The notes beneath the pieces were generated by a model that was given only the letters and a program-made list of their open reading frames with translations, did no database searches and was not told where the DNA came from. The translations under genes and the position numbers were made by a program. DNA of 64,000 nucleotides from Bryum argenteum (lineage: Eukaryota > Streptophyta > Bryopsida > Bryales > Bryaceae): positions 42,056,420-42,120,419 of the forward strand of contig CM073321.1 of NCBI GenBank assembly GCA_037043015.1. Reading direction: 5' to 3'. Shown here in pieces: positions 10,027 to 21,220 of the stretch (positions within the stretch are counted from its first letter, which is position 1; every line of letters starts with the position of its first letter).

Positions 10027-10995
10027 ATGTGTTCGCTGATGAATTACACTATCAGCTCCAGCGACAAGCACGACAAAGTCGTCAAACTTGCGATGGAGGT
10101 CTTCAACTTGGATCGTCGAGATTTCGAAAGTGGGTACCCGATCGGTGAGGCTTCCGGATCCAGGGAGAGAGTGGAACCACCGCCATCCCCCATGAAGGCC
10201 GAGAAGAGGAAGGCAAAGAGGAAGGGCAGGGGAGTAGAGTTACCACTTGACGTAAATGACACAAGACCGATAGTAATTGGGTCAAATGACGACAATGACA
10301 ATCCTAACCAAGATGTTGAGGCCTACGGATCCCAACTTCCAATAACGCCCCAAACTGGACGAGGCTCATCTTCTCATCTTCCTCATCCCCAGGAACAAGG
10401 CTTCTTCGACAACTCTCTTCCGGCTTCCACCCCTTCGCCTGATAAGATGAGAAGGGAGTCACTATCCGTTGACGCTCTAATGGAAAGACTCGTTAGAATG
10501 CAGGAGGAGGCGCAGGCGCGACAAAGGATCGAAGTTGAAGCAATGCTTGCTCGAGAGCGCGTCGAATGCAAAGCCTTGAGACTGGAGGATGAGCACCGAT
10601 GGAGCGTAATGATGTCTCAAACCTTTGAGAGAATACCTGGAATAGTAGTCCAAGCCATTTCGCACCTTAATGCAAAGCTGCTCCTCACGCTCGAACCAAG
10701 TCATAGTGAACCTCTGCTTCTGACCCACGGGGCCACTCAGTCTTCCAACAGCGGTGCCGCTCGACATGCATCTCCTCGACGTTCCCTCCAAGGCATGCCA
10801 ATTGAGTCGATTCTAGCTCCAGCACCTGCGGGCAACATCGATCAAGATGTTTGCAGGGATCAAGGCCCATCAAGTCGCTCCATATCTTTGGACCCAGTCA
10901 ATGTGGAAAGGAAGGCCGTGGATGAGGAAGAGCAGATAGGGACACGAGATGAGAGTCTCGATACGAACGTTATCAAATCACGTTGGACTCCATGA
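10027..10995 (+). CDS. Hypothetical coiled-coil exon or protein
   Basis: A 322-codon open frame starts directly after a good splice acceptor (TTGCAG). The Met there may be internal to a longer spliced protein. A basic cluster (KAEKRKAKRKGRG, near 10197-10235) looks like a nuclear localisation signal. A low-complexity Pro/Ser region follows, then a charged helical stretch (MERLVRMQEEAQ to about 10610) that should form a coiled coil. The C-terminus is acidic. No named domain is recognised. It lies downstream of the decayed ParB-like exon in the same direction and could be a further exon of that gene. A palindrome of the cluster A/B family follows 11 bp after the stop. Confidence 0.5.
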   Translation: MCSLMNYTISSSDKHDKVVKLAMEVFNLDRRDFESGYPIGEASGSRERVEPPPSPMKAEKRKAKRKGRGVELPLDVNDTRPIVIGSNDDNDNPNQDVEAYGSQLPITPQTGRGSSSHLPHPQEQGFFDNSLPASTPSPDKMRRESLSVDALMERLVRMQEEAQARQRIEVEAMLARERVECKALRLEDEHRWSVMMSQTFERIPGIVVQAISHLNAKLLLTLEPSHSEPLLLTHGATQSSNSGAARHASPRRSLQGMPIESILAPAPAGNIDQDVCRDQGPSSRSISLDPVNVERKAVDEEEQIGTRDESLDTNVIKSRWTP

Positions 10996-11006
10996 TCTAG
11001 TCTTTC

Positions 11007-11028
11007 ATTTAACTCGGCTCGAGTTGAA
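11007..11028. repeat. Palindrome, cluster A/B family
   Basis: Single copy with arms ATTTAACTCG and CGAGTTGAA around a GCT centre, just after the stop codon of the coiled-coil frame. Confidence 0.7.
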
Positions 11029-11293
11029 CTTCTCCTTCGACTGATGGAAGATTGCCTGTAGAAGCCTTCGAGAGTTGTTGTTAGCCTAGTATATATATTC
11101 CCCAAGGACAGTTTTTTTAGATTGGACTTAGTGTTCATCATGTAAATACTTTTTGTAAATGACGCTCATTTTTGAAAGCAGAGTTTGCAATACAATCATA
11201 TTTTCTTACACATTTTCTCCCTCTGGTTTCTGCGCATGCTCTATTGATTTGCAAAGTGTACCAAAGGTATGTTTGTCTCATGCGGTCCCCCCT

Positions 11294-12297
11294 ATGGAAG
11301 ACACTAGTCCGATGAGTCCGTTTCATGGTGAGCCAGGTAACACGGCGCAAGATGATCACAATGAAGGTCACATTCCGGATTCAATCTTGCTCGAGGTTCA
11401 CATTCCTCTTCCATCCTCGACCACTGTACGAGATTCACAAACAGCTGAAATCCAATCAGAGACGTCGGTAAGCTGTTCATATTCCAAAATCTCATTTTCA
11501 TTCAATCCTTTCTTTATGAGTTCCGTGTGATCGCATTGTTTGGATTTGGGATTTCTTAGTGTTATAGCAATGGTCAGTCTCGAAATGTGGCAGTGCAGTA
11601 CTTAACTGTCTACACATTTGTTTGCCCCCCTTCTAAATAGGAGATGAGTCATTCGCACAGTCCCGTAGTTGCAGCCGTGGAGGATGTCCCTCGTTCTATT
11701 CCTTCAAGGGTGCCATGCAAGTGGCTCAATGTCATCCTGGACTTGAACGGTATTTGCCGTGTCTGCAAGGAGAAGAGATTTATGCCAAAGGACCAAGTTT
11801 ACAACATGGTCGCAAGTGCACATTCCTCTGTCCTACCCGCTCTGATTGGTCCCAAGGCCGTTTTCGTTTGGCCCTTCTGCCTTGAATTTCTTCGTGAGTT
11901 GAGTGAAGTTGCATACGTCTTCGTATGGAGTTCGATGGTTCATGCGACCACGAAGTCCATATGTGACTACTTGTTCCGGGGTGTGCCATCCCCGTACCTT
12001 GTTTGGGGGCGGAACTCATGTAAGGTTGTCAAGGTTCGTGGACCGCGGAATAAGTTGTCCAACTTCAAGTTGAACGGGACTAATAAGGATCTTTTCCTCA
12101 AACCACTGGATATGCTTTTCAATGGTCTAAACTCAAAGTTTAATGAGCATGACACAATCATCATCGACGTTAGCCGTGAGAAGCACGTTGTGAATGAACC
12201 AGAGACTGTCGTACTGCTAGTCTCGTGGTCCGAGCATGATGTATCTGACAGATTCTTGGTGGACGAGCTCCTCCCTTGGATTCAACGTCTACATTAA
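11294..12297 (+). CDS. FCP1/SCP-like phosphatase-domain protein, altered catalytic motif
   Basis: Two exons are predicted: 11294-11467 (donor GTAAGC) and 11641-12297 (acceptor AAATAG), phase 0, about 276 residues. The second exon has the FCP1-homology pattern in order. LDLNGIC stands at the DxDGT site, followed by FVWPFCLEFLRELS, YVFVWSS, a KDLFLKPL block, TIIIDVSREKHVVN-EPE, and a terminal FLVDELLPWIQRL. This family dephosphorylates Ser/Thr, classically on the RNA polymerase II C-terminal tail. Here the second catalytic Asp of DxDG is Asn (D-L-N-G), and the usual Thr/Val is Ile, so catalysis is doubtful. Low-complexity sequence precedes the domain. The start at 11294 is a guess. An open, charged segment after the stop (12330-12435) may belong to an alternative 3' end. 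Confidence 0.6.
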
Positions 12298-12616
12298 AGC
12301 CGCGTCAGGGCTTGTTGTCTTTCCGTAGGGAAGACAACATTAGGCGTAGAATGCTCTCTGAAGAGCTCAATACTTCAGAATATGAAGAGCTTAGTAACAC
12401 CGTAGAGGCTTCTAGGAAGCTAGTGCTTCATTAGGCTAGTTAACCAAGATTGGTCTCACTAGACAAGAGTCAAATTTGTCATGTATATTGTGTAGATTAT
12501 AATAAATGATATCAATAATTATGTTTCCTCTCGGACTGATTTCGTCTCAAAGCGTGCTTGTGTCCGAACTTTTATTTTGTCATAGTATTTGATGGTGCTA
12601 GTTCTCTCAGCATTGA

Positions 12617-12636
12617 TTTAACTCGAGTCGAGCTGA
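12617..12636. repeat. Palindrome, cluster A/B family
   Basis: TTTAACTCGAGTCGAGCTGA lies between the FCP1-like exon and the next exon. It is the last plus-side member before the CACTA region. One arm carries AGC instead of AGT, a step towards the 57-58 kb type. Confidence 0.7.
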
Positions 12637-12700
12637 TTTGGCTGTATCATATTGCATATCATCCTTGTTGATGATTCCTCTAAAATGAATTTGTATCCAG

Positions 12701-13612
12701 GTGTCCAATTCCGTCTCGGTTTCGGACAATGATTTTGATTTCCGTTGCGCTGCTTTTGCTGATTCAATTTTGGACTACGGACAATACACAATTTTGGAGA
12801 GTGGAATAGGCCATATAATGTACTCAGCAGCTACTGCACAAGCAACTATGGACTACTCGACAATGGCAATCGATGATGGTGTTGTGGATAGTCCTCCTTA
12901 TGTTGGTAAACAACCACACTCTGCATGTTCTCCTTCCCTGCTGAAGAACCGTACCATGAAAGACGAATCAAGTCGAGGTGGCGCTCTGCAAAGAAAGCTT
13001 TATGATGATTCTGAGTTAGTTGAGGATGCACTTCCGGTACAAGTATGTAATACGTGAAGCAGTTCATCTATGAATTTCTCTGTGGTTGTTAACTTCAATC
13101 GTAGTTAGAATTACTTACATTTCTCTATCTCTACATGGACTCAGGCGACAACTGCAGCAGCCGTGCCCATACCGGTCATCTTTGAGTCCCCGGCTCTTCG
13201 TATATCACCTCATAAGGCATCGTTGCTAAAAATATCTCGTGGTGGGACAACACATTCTCTCTCTACGCCTTGTCCATTGAAGTCTTTGGAGCTGGCAACA
13301 GAACTTGGAGACTGCATGACAGGATTAATGGGGCCACCTAAACCGTCTGTTGCCCACGCTGTTGATACCTTGCGTTTGCCCTTCCGTACTATGCGCCGGC
13401 CATTACACGAGGGTCGCCGCCAGACTCAATCACACGATGGATTTCAGCCCAGAGTTACTTGTCCTCCAGTTCGTGATGTATGGGAGCAACGGATTTTGAA
13501 GCTTCAAAGACGGGAGAAATCAAGTTCTCGCTCGTCACCATACACAGGCTACAGTCGTGGACCAGAAGTGTGGAAGGCACTAGCTGAAATTCGAAGCCGT
13601 TCGCACTTGTGA
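12701..13612 (+). CDS. Hypothetical protein, two exons
   Basis: Exons 12701-13042 and 13145-13612 join in phase 0 with good signals (acceptor ATCCAG, donor GTATGT, acceptor ACTCAG), giving about 269 residues with no start Met of its own. They are probably the 3' exons of a longer gene, perhaps the FCP1-like one upstream. The sequence is Ser-rich at first. It ends in an Arg-rich segment, RTMRRPLHEGRRQTQ then RDVWEQRILKLQRRE. No domain is recognised. The last exon and about 400 bp of 3' flank are duplicated, in decayed form, at 20.4-21.2 kb. Confidence 0.5.
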
Positions 13613-14479
13613 TATGGCAACAGTCTTGATATGATTTAGAGTACATTGATCGGTATGGTTCTCCATGGATAGCCCACATTCAACACCATACTATATTGTC
13701 CTATTGGTATAGAAATATCGTATTTACCATCGTACATTCGTATAATTCATATGTAACTAGAACTCACATTTATATCTGGATGAGCATATTTCGTTTGACG
13801 GGGTCAATTGGTGTATACAATGACTATAAGTAAACATACATTCATGTATATTCCATTGTGTTATACAATTATTCATCCATCTATATCTACTTTATTCCAT
13901 TTTTAACAGACTATTTGGCTTTTTATCATTACTTCTGGGACTCAACAATACTCTCATTATTGAGGGATACTCTCAAAATAATGAATATGGTGTTTGCACT
14001 AGAATTAGTGAATGAAGTTGAAAAAAAACATTCGCTAAACTAACTTATGGTATATAAAAGGTTTAGCACTTTGACAACAAAAATTATATAATACATATTC
14101 ATTTTTCCAATGTAACAACATGGAATCTAAAAGCATTTAAGATGCTCTCAAACACTTAGAAGTTTGGTTAGTACTATCTTTCTTTATATTACATGATTTT
14201 TGTACTTATGTGGGTTTTTGGCAAATGTAACGATGATTTCATAATGCAAAAGAATACCTTTTACACATATGTCCCTTGAATTTTGGAACAAAAGGACAAT
14301 TGGTTATCAAAGTTTACTAGGTCCCGCACCACAAACTTCAAAAAAATTAGTACTTGACCATTTAGAGCCCTCCTAAACCGACTATTCAAAAAGATTTTTT
14401 GTAACAAAATAAAAACGTTAAATACTATTTGGTCTACCCTAGTGTGCTTTCTCCTGGCCACATGTTACAACTTGGCATT
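13613..14479. other. 3' flank and AT-rich spacer
   Basis: No gene is seen. 13620-14000 is the 3' flank that recurs at 20850-21220. The remainder is AT-rich, and the left end of the CACTA element must lie here if preserved, but no CACTACAA terminus is visible. Confidence 0.4.
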
Positions 14480-15202
14480 GGAATGCTTTAGGAAAGAATG
14501 TATATCTAGCTCACCGCCGGTATCTCAACGGATGGCATCCCTATCGTAGGCTAAAGCAAGCAGATAGTTAACAAGAGTACCGGCTACCCCCTCCAATCCT
14601 AACAGGATCTCACATCAAGGACTTTGCACAAGAGAGACTATCCTTCCTGCAAGAGTCACAGGGAATGAGAGGTGGAGGAGAAAGCGACCCCATTCACCAG
14701 AACGGAGTGAAGCGGCTCTCACCTCTGTACATGCTTACGTATTGGCAGGTACTAAATGCATTCACAGGTTCTAGTAACTAATTTAGAAATGTTGAGTGAA
14801 TCTACTAACTGCTTGATAAGAAGGCTGACTGTGAATAGTTTAATTTCTGAAATATTCTATTACTGAATTTAGGGAGAAAAATGAAAAGGGACTTATATCT
14901 TTTCTATATATGCATAAGATTCTTTGTCCATATAGTGAGCAAAGCTGGCGCTCGAATGTTGTGCTGGGATTTATGGCAGAATTTCCTTGTTAGACATGTT
15001 TTGGATCCCATGCACAGTGAGAAAAAAATCTGTGAGAACATAATGAAAACAATTTGGGGAGTTCGCAACAATTTGAAGGCCAGGCTAGACTTAAAAGAGG
15101 CCAATATTCAACCACATCTCCAGTTCTGCACCGCTTCCTAGAGGGAAAACTGGGTCAGTTGTACTTCCAACAGCTCCGTATGTACAATCGAAAGAGGAGA
15201 AG

Positions 15203-15822
15203 TGTCATGTGACTTAAGATTAATGATTGATGATCTAATCTTCTGATGACATGTGGCAGAGGATAAGACGATAGGAGACATTGAACTCCCACTTGAGGAT
15301 GAATGGCTTGGAGTTAGACAGCTCCAAGTGGATAATATGTGCAGTGGAGTTAGACAACTCCATATTTAGTGCACACGAGTCAGACCGCTCCAGATTGAGA
15401 CCATGTGCACAAGAGTTAGACAGCTCTCGATGAGGTGCATTGGAGTTAGACCGCTCCAGATTGAGACCATGTGCACAAGAGTTAGACAGCTCTCGATGAG
15501 GTGCACTGGAATTAAACCACTCTTGAGATAATAATAATCACTCATGAGGTAATAATAGATGAGAAGAGTTAGATCACTCTAGTTGCTCTATTGATAAGAG
15601 CTATTTTTGAAGTAGGAAAGTAAAAGACTAGAGATCGACTTTTACTTCATGAGAAAGGAACTTGGATATATAAGCTCGGGGGGGGAGAAGGTAGATGCTC
15701 ATTCTTTTATTGTGAGCTCTTCTCTATGGTTGGGTGGTTGAGCTTAATAAAGTCTTTGGTTGTGTTATTCTATTTGATCTTTGTTGTTGAGTTGGTGGCA
15801 AACCTATTAGAGGTTTGTTACA
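15203..15822 (+). mobile_element. Solo LTR (620 bp) inside TNP2
   Basis: The sequence starts TGTCATGTG and ends TTTGTTACA, with AGAAG on both sides (15198-15202 and 15823-15827) as a 5-bp target duplication. It contains a TATA-like GGATATATAAG (15662-15672) and an AATAAAG polyadenylation-like signal near 15745. Removing the LTR and one AGAAG rejoins TNP2 in the same frame (SKEEK into ATLL-stop-IIRNLKTP), matching the family order. The superfamily of the parent retrotransposon is unknown. Confidence 0.88.
15300..15545. repeat. Degenerate tandem repeats inside solo LTR
   Basis: GAGTTAGAC(A/C)GCTC blocks recur at least six times. A longer unit of about 65 bp (CCGCTCCAGATTGAGACCATG then a GTGCACAAGAG block) is repeated twice near 15385-15500. 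Such repeats are common in LTR U3 enhancers. Confidence 0.7.
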
Positions 15823-17839
15823 AGAAGGCAACACTCTTGTAAATTATCCGGAATTTGAAGACTCCTACAAACTACACTGGCCAACTTGTAAAGTGCATTG
15901 CATCGGATGGGGACTTGAAAGGGCTGAAATCTCATGACTACCATGTCTTGATGCAACATTTTTTTCTCTTTGTGTTTGCAGTTAATCTCTCTTGGACAGG
16001 GATACGCGCGTGGCAATCATGCACCTTGGTCTATTGTTTGTACGATCGTGCGCAAAGTCCCTAGATCCCTTGTCCATGGATCAATTAGTGGAGTATATAG
16101 CTGAGACACTATCCTTCCTGGAGAAGGTATTTCCACCTTGATTCTTTAATATCATGTCACACCTTTCCATTCACCTTGTGCAGCAGTTAGATATATGTGG
16201 TCCAGTACACACCCGATGGATGTATCCTATTGAACGATACTTGAAGAGGTTGGAGGGCTATATTAGGCAACGAGCAAAACCTGAAGGATCTACGGCAACG
16301 GGGTACATAGTAGATGAGGTGTTAGGATTTTATATAGAGTACATGCAAGAGTGTGAGCTAACACGCACAAGGATCTGGGATGATCAAGAAGAATTAGGGG
16401 CCAAGAGTGAGGTCGTGGAGGGTACAGATTGATATCGACTCTTGACATCAGAGCTCAAGGCACAGATTCACGAGTTTGTTCTCGCAAACGCAGAGCTTCT
16501 ACAATCATATAGAGAATAAGCTTCACTTGTTTTAGTCAAGTGCTTTGTCTCGTAGGGACATTATAACTACGTATATCTATAAAGGCTATTGCTTACTAAT
16601 TGTAGTCATCACATTACAATACATAACTAGAGAATGTTTTGTAGAGGCGTTTCCTTCAAATGCTCCTTATTTTTGATATCTAAAAACTTTCAATTTACTA
16701 TGGCTTCTAATCAGACGTCACTACTTGGAGATAGAAGCACAATACAAAATGCATGCATCTATACGCCGTTTTTCACGGGGTAAAAGAGTAGACTATCCAC
16801 TAGTCGCGAGGAATGAAGAAATTTCTAATTGGTTTCCTGCTGCAGTGGAACGCGATGTGGCAGCAGGCATAGAAGTCGATGAAGATGTTATTGGCCTTGT
16901 CCTGCCACCCTCATGTGATACAAAATTGTATTGCAGCATGTATGCATATGGGAAGCATATACGTGTGCGCGGAACAAAGGTAGACTTGGCAACGTGCGAT
17001 AGCGGAGTAGCTGCAACATTCACACAATCTTGTCATGCAAGTAGAAAGGACAAGAACCACAGGCTCGTGAACGTGGATTACGTGGGGTAGGTCGAAGAAA
17101 TTATTTGTGCTGACTATGGGAAGTTTGAGTTACTGCTACTGTATTGTAAGTGGGTCTAAACTACATGGGTTGGGCCACGGGTAACTATGAAGAGAGATGA
17201 GTACGGTTCCACTCTCGTGAACATAGACCGTACCATTCCGTACTCATCAGATTCGTTTGCATTTCCTCTTAGTGCTCAACAAGTCTTCTTTGTTGACAAT
17301 GTGGCACATCCTGGGTAGAAGGTTGTTTCACGCAAGGAAGCACAAAGTGTGAGAGTAACTTCCAATGCTGGCGGAAGATCAGATGTACACTGCCTAAGCG
17401 TCCGGAACAATGCTGAAATTCAAGGATTGATGGCACAGAATGTCACGGACAATACCGCAGCAATGCCACCTATTTTTATCAAGTTTTAGGGAGATGTCTC
17501 GCAACGAGGTGCAATTTGCTGTGCAAATGGAGGATAAAGAGGAAAACCACATTAATGAGTCACCATAGTAGAAGTGTAGGAGCCCAACTACTATCTGTAG
17601 AATTTTGGTACAGCTAAGGAGTAGTAAGAAAGATTGCATAGTTAACAAATTGGATTTTTATGAAGAAAAGGAGTTCATTGAAACCAATTTAAGTAAAGAA
17701 AACTATTGAGTTGACTATGTAGGGTTCCAATCATTACGAGTATAGTAAAGAAAACTGTGCACATTACTACACTATTTTACAATCACTTTCACAACTCAAA
17801 AAAGTTTGTGCATCAAGAAAATAAGTGAAAAGATAGAGC

Positions 17840-19650
17840 ATGTGCCAATCAACAGTTTTGGACTCTTCTGCAAGTAGTCAGTTATTCTTTGAAATTGTAT
17901 TTATAGGTGTTGCTAATATGCAAGTCATTACTAATATAAGTAAAAGTAAGAGTCTACATAACTATGTGATTTTGCATGTATTACTAATCTTAGTAAAGAG
18001 AAATGTTAACATGACTGTATTATTTTGCAATCACTTTGACGTCTCAAACAAATATGGGAATGTTATCAATCATAGCCCAATCTATTGGCATCGGAAATCT
18101 TAAGCAAAGTAAACGCGTTTTTGTGCATCTTCTAAGTAACTGCATCATGAATTTTTGACTCTTTTGCAAGTAGTTAGTAATAGTTTGAAGTAGTATTCAT
18201 AGGAATACTTCAAGGATTGTTGAAGGGAAGAGTTGATTAGAAGTATTCCAAGTACCCTTGACTGAAACCAGTCATCTACACTACAAGAGTATAGTCATAA
18301 TCCACGCCAGCTAAAAACATAACTACTATGATAATTCTTAATACTCCTCATTACTCTTACCTTCAACAATCCTCATTACTGTGCACATTACTACTTCTGT
18401 ATTCGACATCAACGACATTAAATTTGACTCCACATAATCACATTCCACGTCAAAAATATTAAATATAACTCTATTGAGTCACATTCCACGATAGCAAAAA
18501 ATATGACGTAACATAGTCACCATTACACTACTATGCATAATAAAAAAACCATCCATGTGTTAAGTAGTACCTCAGTACAGTGATTAGTCACTACTTTCAT
18601 ATTGATGACTATATGCTATATAATTATATAATACAGATGATATATAAAAGATAATACCTAAAAGAATTTCATATTGTCTTTGGGTGGATAGTTGAGTTGT
18701 TGGCTCACTCCGAATCAATAGTTAGTGTCAAATACTGCATCTCAAAAAAACATAAAAAACCTCTCCTCCTCTACACCTTTAACCCTCTAAGTATTCTTCT
18801 AAACTCCTACCTTCAAGTGCTCCTCATTACTCTTACCTTCAATAATCCTCTAAGAGAGAAAGAGATGGCTCAAAACTTGAGGGGCTGGTGGCAGGACGCA
18901 TTTAATATTTCAAACCCCAACTCTAAATAAAAATGGGGACAAGGTCCACCATGGCCACATGTCAATCGTTGAGTGAGTCTTTTAAGGGTTTATAACTTTG
19001 TCAAGTCACCTGATTAACATATAAGACTAGAATTAGTCATGTAGTCCTTAACCTAACTACATGACTAATAGTAGTCATGTAGTCATGTAATCCTTAACTC
19101 AAACATGTAGTCATGTAGTCTTTAACCTCACTACATGAGTAGTAGTCAAGTAATCATGTAGTCATGTTTACATGACTACATGCTACAGATTTGAGAGACT
19201 ACGTGTAGTCATGTAGTTACCCAAACATGACTACATGACTACATCTAGTCACTAGAACCAACTTTACTACAAAAGTAAATTATACATAAACCAAATACCA
19301 ACAATATAGGAATGTTATCAACTATAGCCCAATGTATCAGCATGGAAAATCTAGAGCAAAGTGAAGGCGTTTCCGTGCATCTTGAAAGTAAGTGGAAAGG
19401 TAGAGTAAGGGCTAATCATGAGCTTTAGTCTCTTTTGCAAGTTGTTAGTAGTTGTTTGAAGTAGTATTTATAGCTTTTGCTAAAATGCAATTCATTACTA
19501 ATACAAGTAAAGAAAACAGTCTACATGACTGTCATTTTGCATGTACTCCTTATTGTAATAAAGAGAACAGTTCATACGACTGTATTATTTTGTAGTCACT
19601 CTGACGTCTCCAAAACAAATATGGGAATGTGATCAAAAACAGTTTCTTTG
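17840..19650. repeat. Imperfect repeats in the CACTA 3' region
   Basis: The block around CATAGCCCAAT, AAATCTTAAGCAAAG, TTTGTGCATCTT and CTCTTTTGCAAGTAGTTAGTA at 18070-18200 recurs at 19320-19480. Parts recur at 17850-18010 versus 19480-19640. No coding potential is seen. Such non-coding 3' regions are usual in large CACTA elements. Confidence 0.65.
19020..19260. repeat. ACATGACTAC direct and inverted repeats (CACTA subterminal type)
   Basis: Ten or more copies of CATGTAGTCATGTAGTC and its complement alternate in direct and inverted orientation. Dense short repeats near the termini are typical of CACTA elements, where the element's accessory protein binds. This function is inferred from position and structure only. 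Confidence 0.65.
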
Positions 19651-20315
19651 TGAGCATGAGAACTCTGTACAAAAGTTAAGCCTACAAATTAATTTTGTGC
19701 ATCTAGAATGTAAGTGGGAAGATAGAGCAAGTGGAAAAATGATTTTTGGACTCTCATGCAAAGTAGTCACTAATTTTTGGAGGTTTATTTAAAAGTGTTT
19801 CTAGAAATCTAGAATGGTGCTCCAAAATGACATCCTAGAATGTTTGCACGCAAACATAGTAGTGTTGAAGAGGGAATTTATTATGTAAGTGGAGATTATG
19901 GACCTACTCCAATTTCACAACACTCACCTATTTTGCCAAGAAGTAGACGACTTCAAAATCACGTGATTGTTGTTCATAGCTACTACGAGCCACATTATTA
20001 ACTACATGACTGTGTGTAGTCACCCAAACTAACTCGCTTGTTCCTGTAAGTCATACATAAACCAATTACCCTTACGATGTGACTACAGTACTATGATTAT
20101 ACTTGTAAGCATATAGAGCGTCGACTCGGAGAACCAGGCAGGAGAACATATGTCCCGTTCCCGTAGCCGTTTCCACCCAAGTCTTCAAAGATATGACTAC
20201 ATAAGAGACTAGTGCATGACTAGACCCTCTTAAGACTGATCTTAGAATAAACGAATGACTGAGGTAACTACGTAGTCATACGCGCTAAGTCACATCCAGT
20301 CACATTGAGCTCGAT

Positions 20316-20326
20316 TTCTTGTAGTG
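20316..20326. repeat. CACTA 3' terminus
   Basis: TTCTTGTAGTG is the complement of the canonical CACTACAAGAA start and marks the right end of the CACTA element. A matching CACTACAAGAG occurs at 18279-18289. The two could bound a 2-kb non-autonomous element, but the adjacent trinucleotides (CTA and CAA) do not match as a target duplication. Confidence 0.65.
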
Positions 20327-20399
20327 CAACTCCCGTAGTGATGTCATTAATTATATCTTTTCGATCTCTATTCATTGATGTAAGCAACCCTTGATGGAG

Positions 20400-21220
20400 C
20401 CAAGCGCATACCTGTCATGTCTAAATTGCCGGCTGTGAATGTCTCATCTGTACGGCACCGACGTTGAAAAAATCTCTTGCGGCGACATCAAGCTCTTCTA
20501 ATTCGCTTGTCCACGAGAATCTTTGGAGCCGAGTATGAGACTTGGAGATTGTATGACGGAATCAATGGCTCTACGAGAACCAAATGTTGCACATGCCGAT
20601 GGTCCTTTCCGTGTGCCTTTTGTACTATGCGCCCGCCATTGCACAAGGGTGACCGTCAGACTTAATCATACGATGGATTTCAACTCAAAGTGACTTGTTC
20701 TCTAGTTCGTGATGCATAGGAGCAAAGGATATTAGAGTTACAGGCACGGACAAAATTGAGCTATCGGTCCTCATCGTATACAGGCTACTGTCGTGGCTCT
20801 GAAGTGTAGAAGGCATTAGCAAAACTTTAGAGCCGTTTCTACTCGTGATATAGAAGCAGTCTTTATAAGCTTCAGAATACATCCGCTTAGTTCTTGGTGG
20901 ATAGCACATCACACGATAGTGTACAGTAGTGTTATCATTGAAATATCGTATTTACCATTGTTCATTCAATTTAATCTAATGTAACTAGAGCTCTCTCTTA
21001 TATTTTAATGATCAAAATTTCTATGTCTATGTCAATTGGTGTACACAATGTCTATAAATGAACATACATTTATGTATATTTCTTTTATTGATATGATTAT
21101 CCATCCATGGAGCACCTCTCTGTACCATATTTAATTGCACATTTGGCAATTTATCATTTTCCTTGGAACTCAACAATGCTCTCATTATCACGGTATTCTC
21201 TCATTTTGATGAATGTGGTG
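20400..21220 (+). pseudogene. Decayed duplicate of the 13.2-14.0 kb gene end
   Basis: The sequence follows the last exon of the 12701-13612 gene and its 3' flank, block for block, with many substitutions, for example TACTATGCGCC(C/G)GCCATT then CA(C/A)AAGGGTG. The homologous frame is broken by several TAA/TAG codons (near 20662, 20718, 20807, 20830). Downstream similarity extends through TACACAATG, ATTCATGTATAT and CTCAACAATGCTCTCATTAT. The upstream exons of this copy are absent, replaced by the CACTA 3' end at 20326. Confidence 0.75.

Larger units (their letters stand above)
14480..17400 (+). pseudogene. CACTA (En/Spm) TNP2-type transposase remnant
   Basis: Successive blocks of the plant TNP2 protein occur in order. 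LAHRRYLNGWHPYR is followed by a P-rich, TG-containing linker and LSPLYMLTYW (14500-14750). Then come HVLDPMHSEKKICENIMKT-W (14995-15050), LVKCIASDGDLKGLKSHDYHVLMQ (15885-15955), a MHLGLLFVRSCAKSLDP stretch (16030-16060), and the DUF4218-type VFPP, MSHLSIHLVQQL and WMYPIERYLKRLEGY-RQRAKPEGS region (16110-16300). Last are HEFVLANAELLQSY (16470-16505) and the DUF4216-type C-terminus (WFPAAVERD, GTKVDLATCDSGV, VDYVG, then QVFFVDNVAHPG; 16720-17320). Several stops and shifts break the frame. A 620-bp solo LTR is inserted at 15203. The element once encoded the CACTA transposase; it is now inactive. Confidence 0.9.

Noticed and set aside
18279-20326. A separate 2-kb non-autonomous CACTA element between CACTACAAGAG and TTCTTGTAGTG
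   Set aside because: The 3-bp flanks (CTA and CAA) do not match and the left site lies inside the repeated 3' region of the larger CACTA remnant. Kept only as an alternative.
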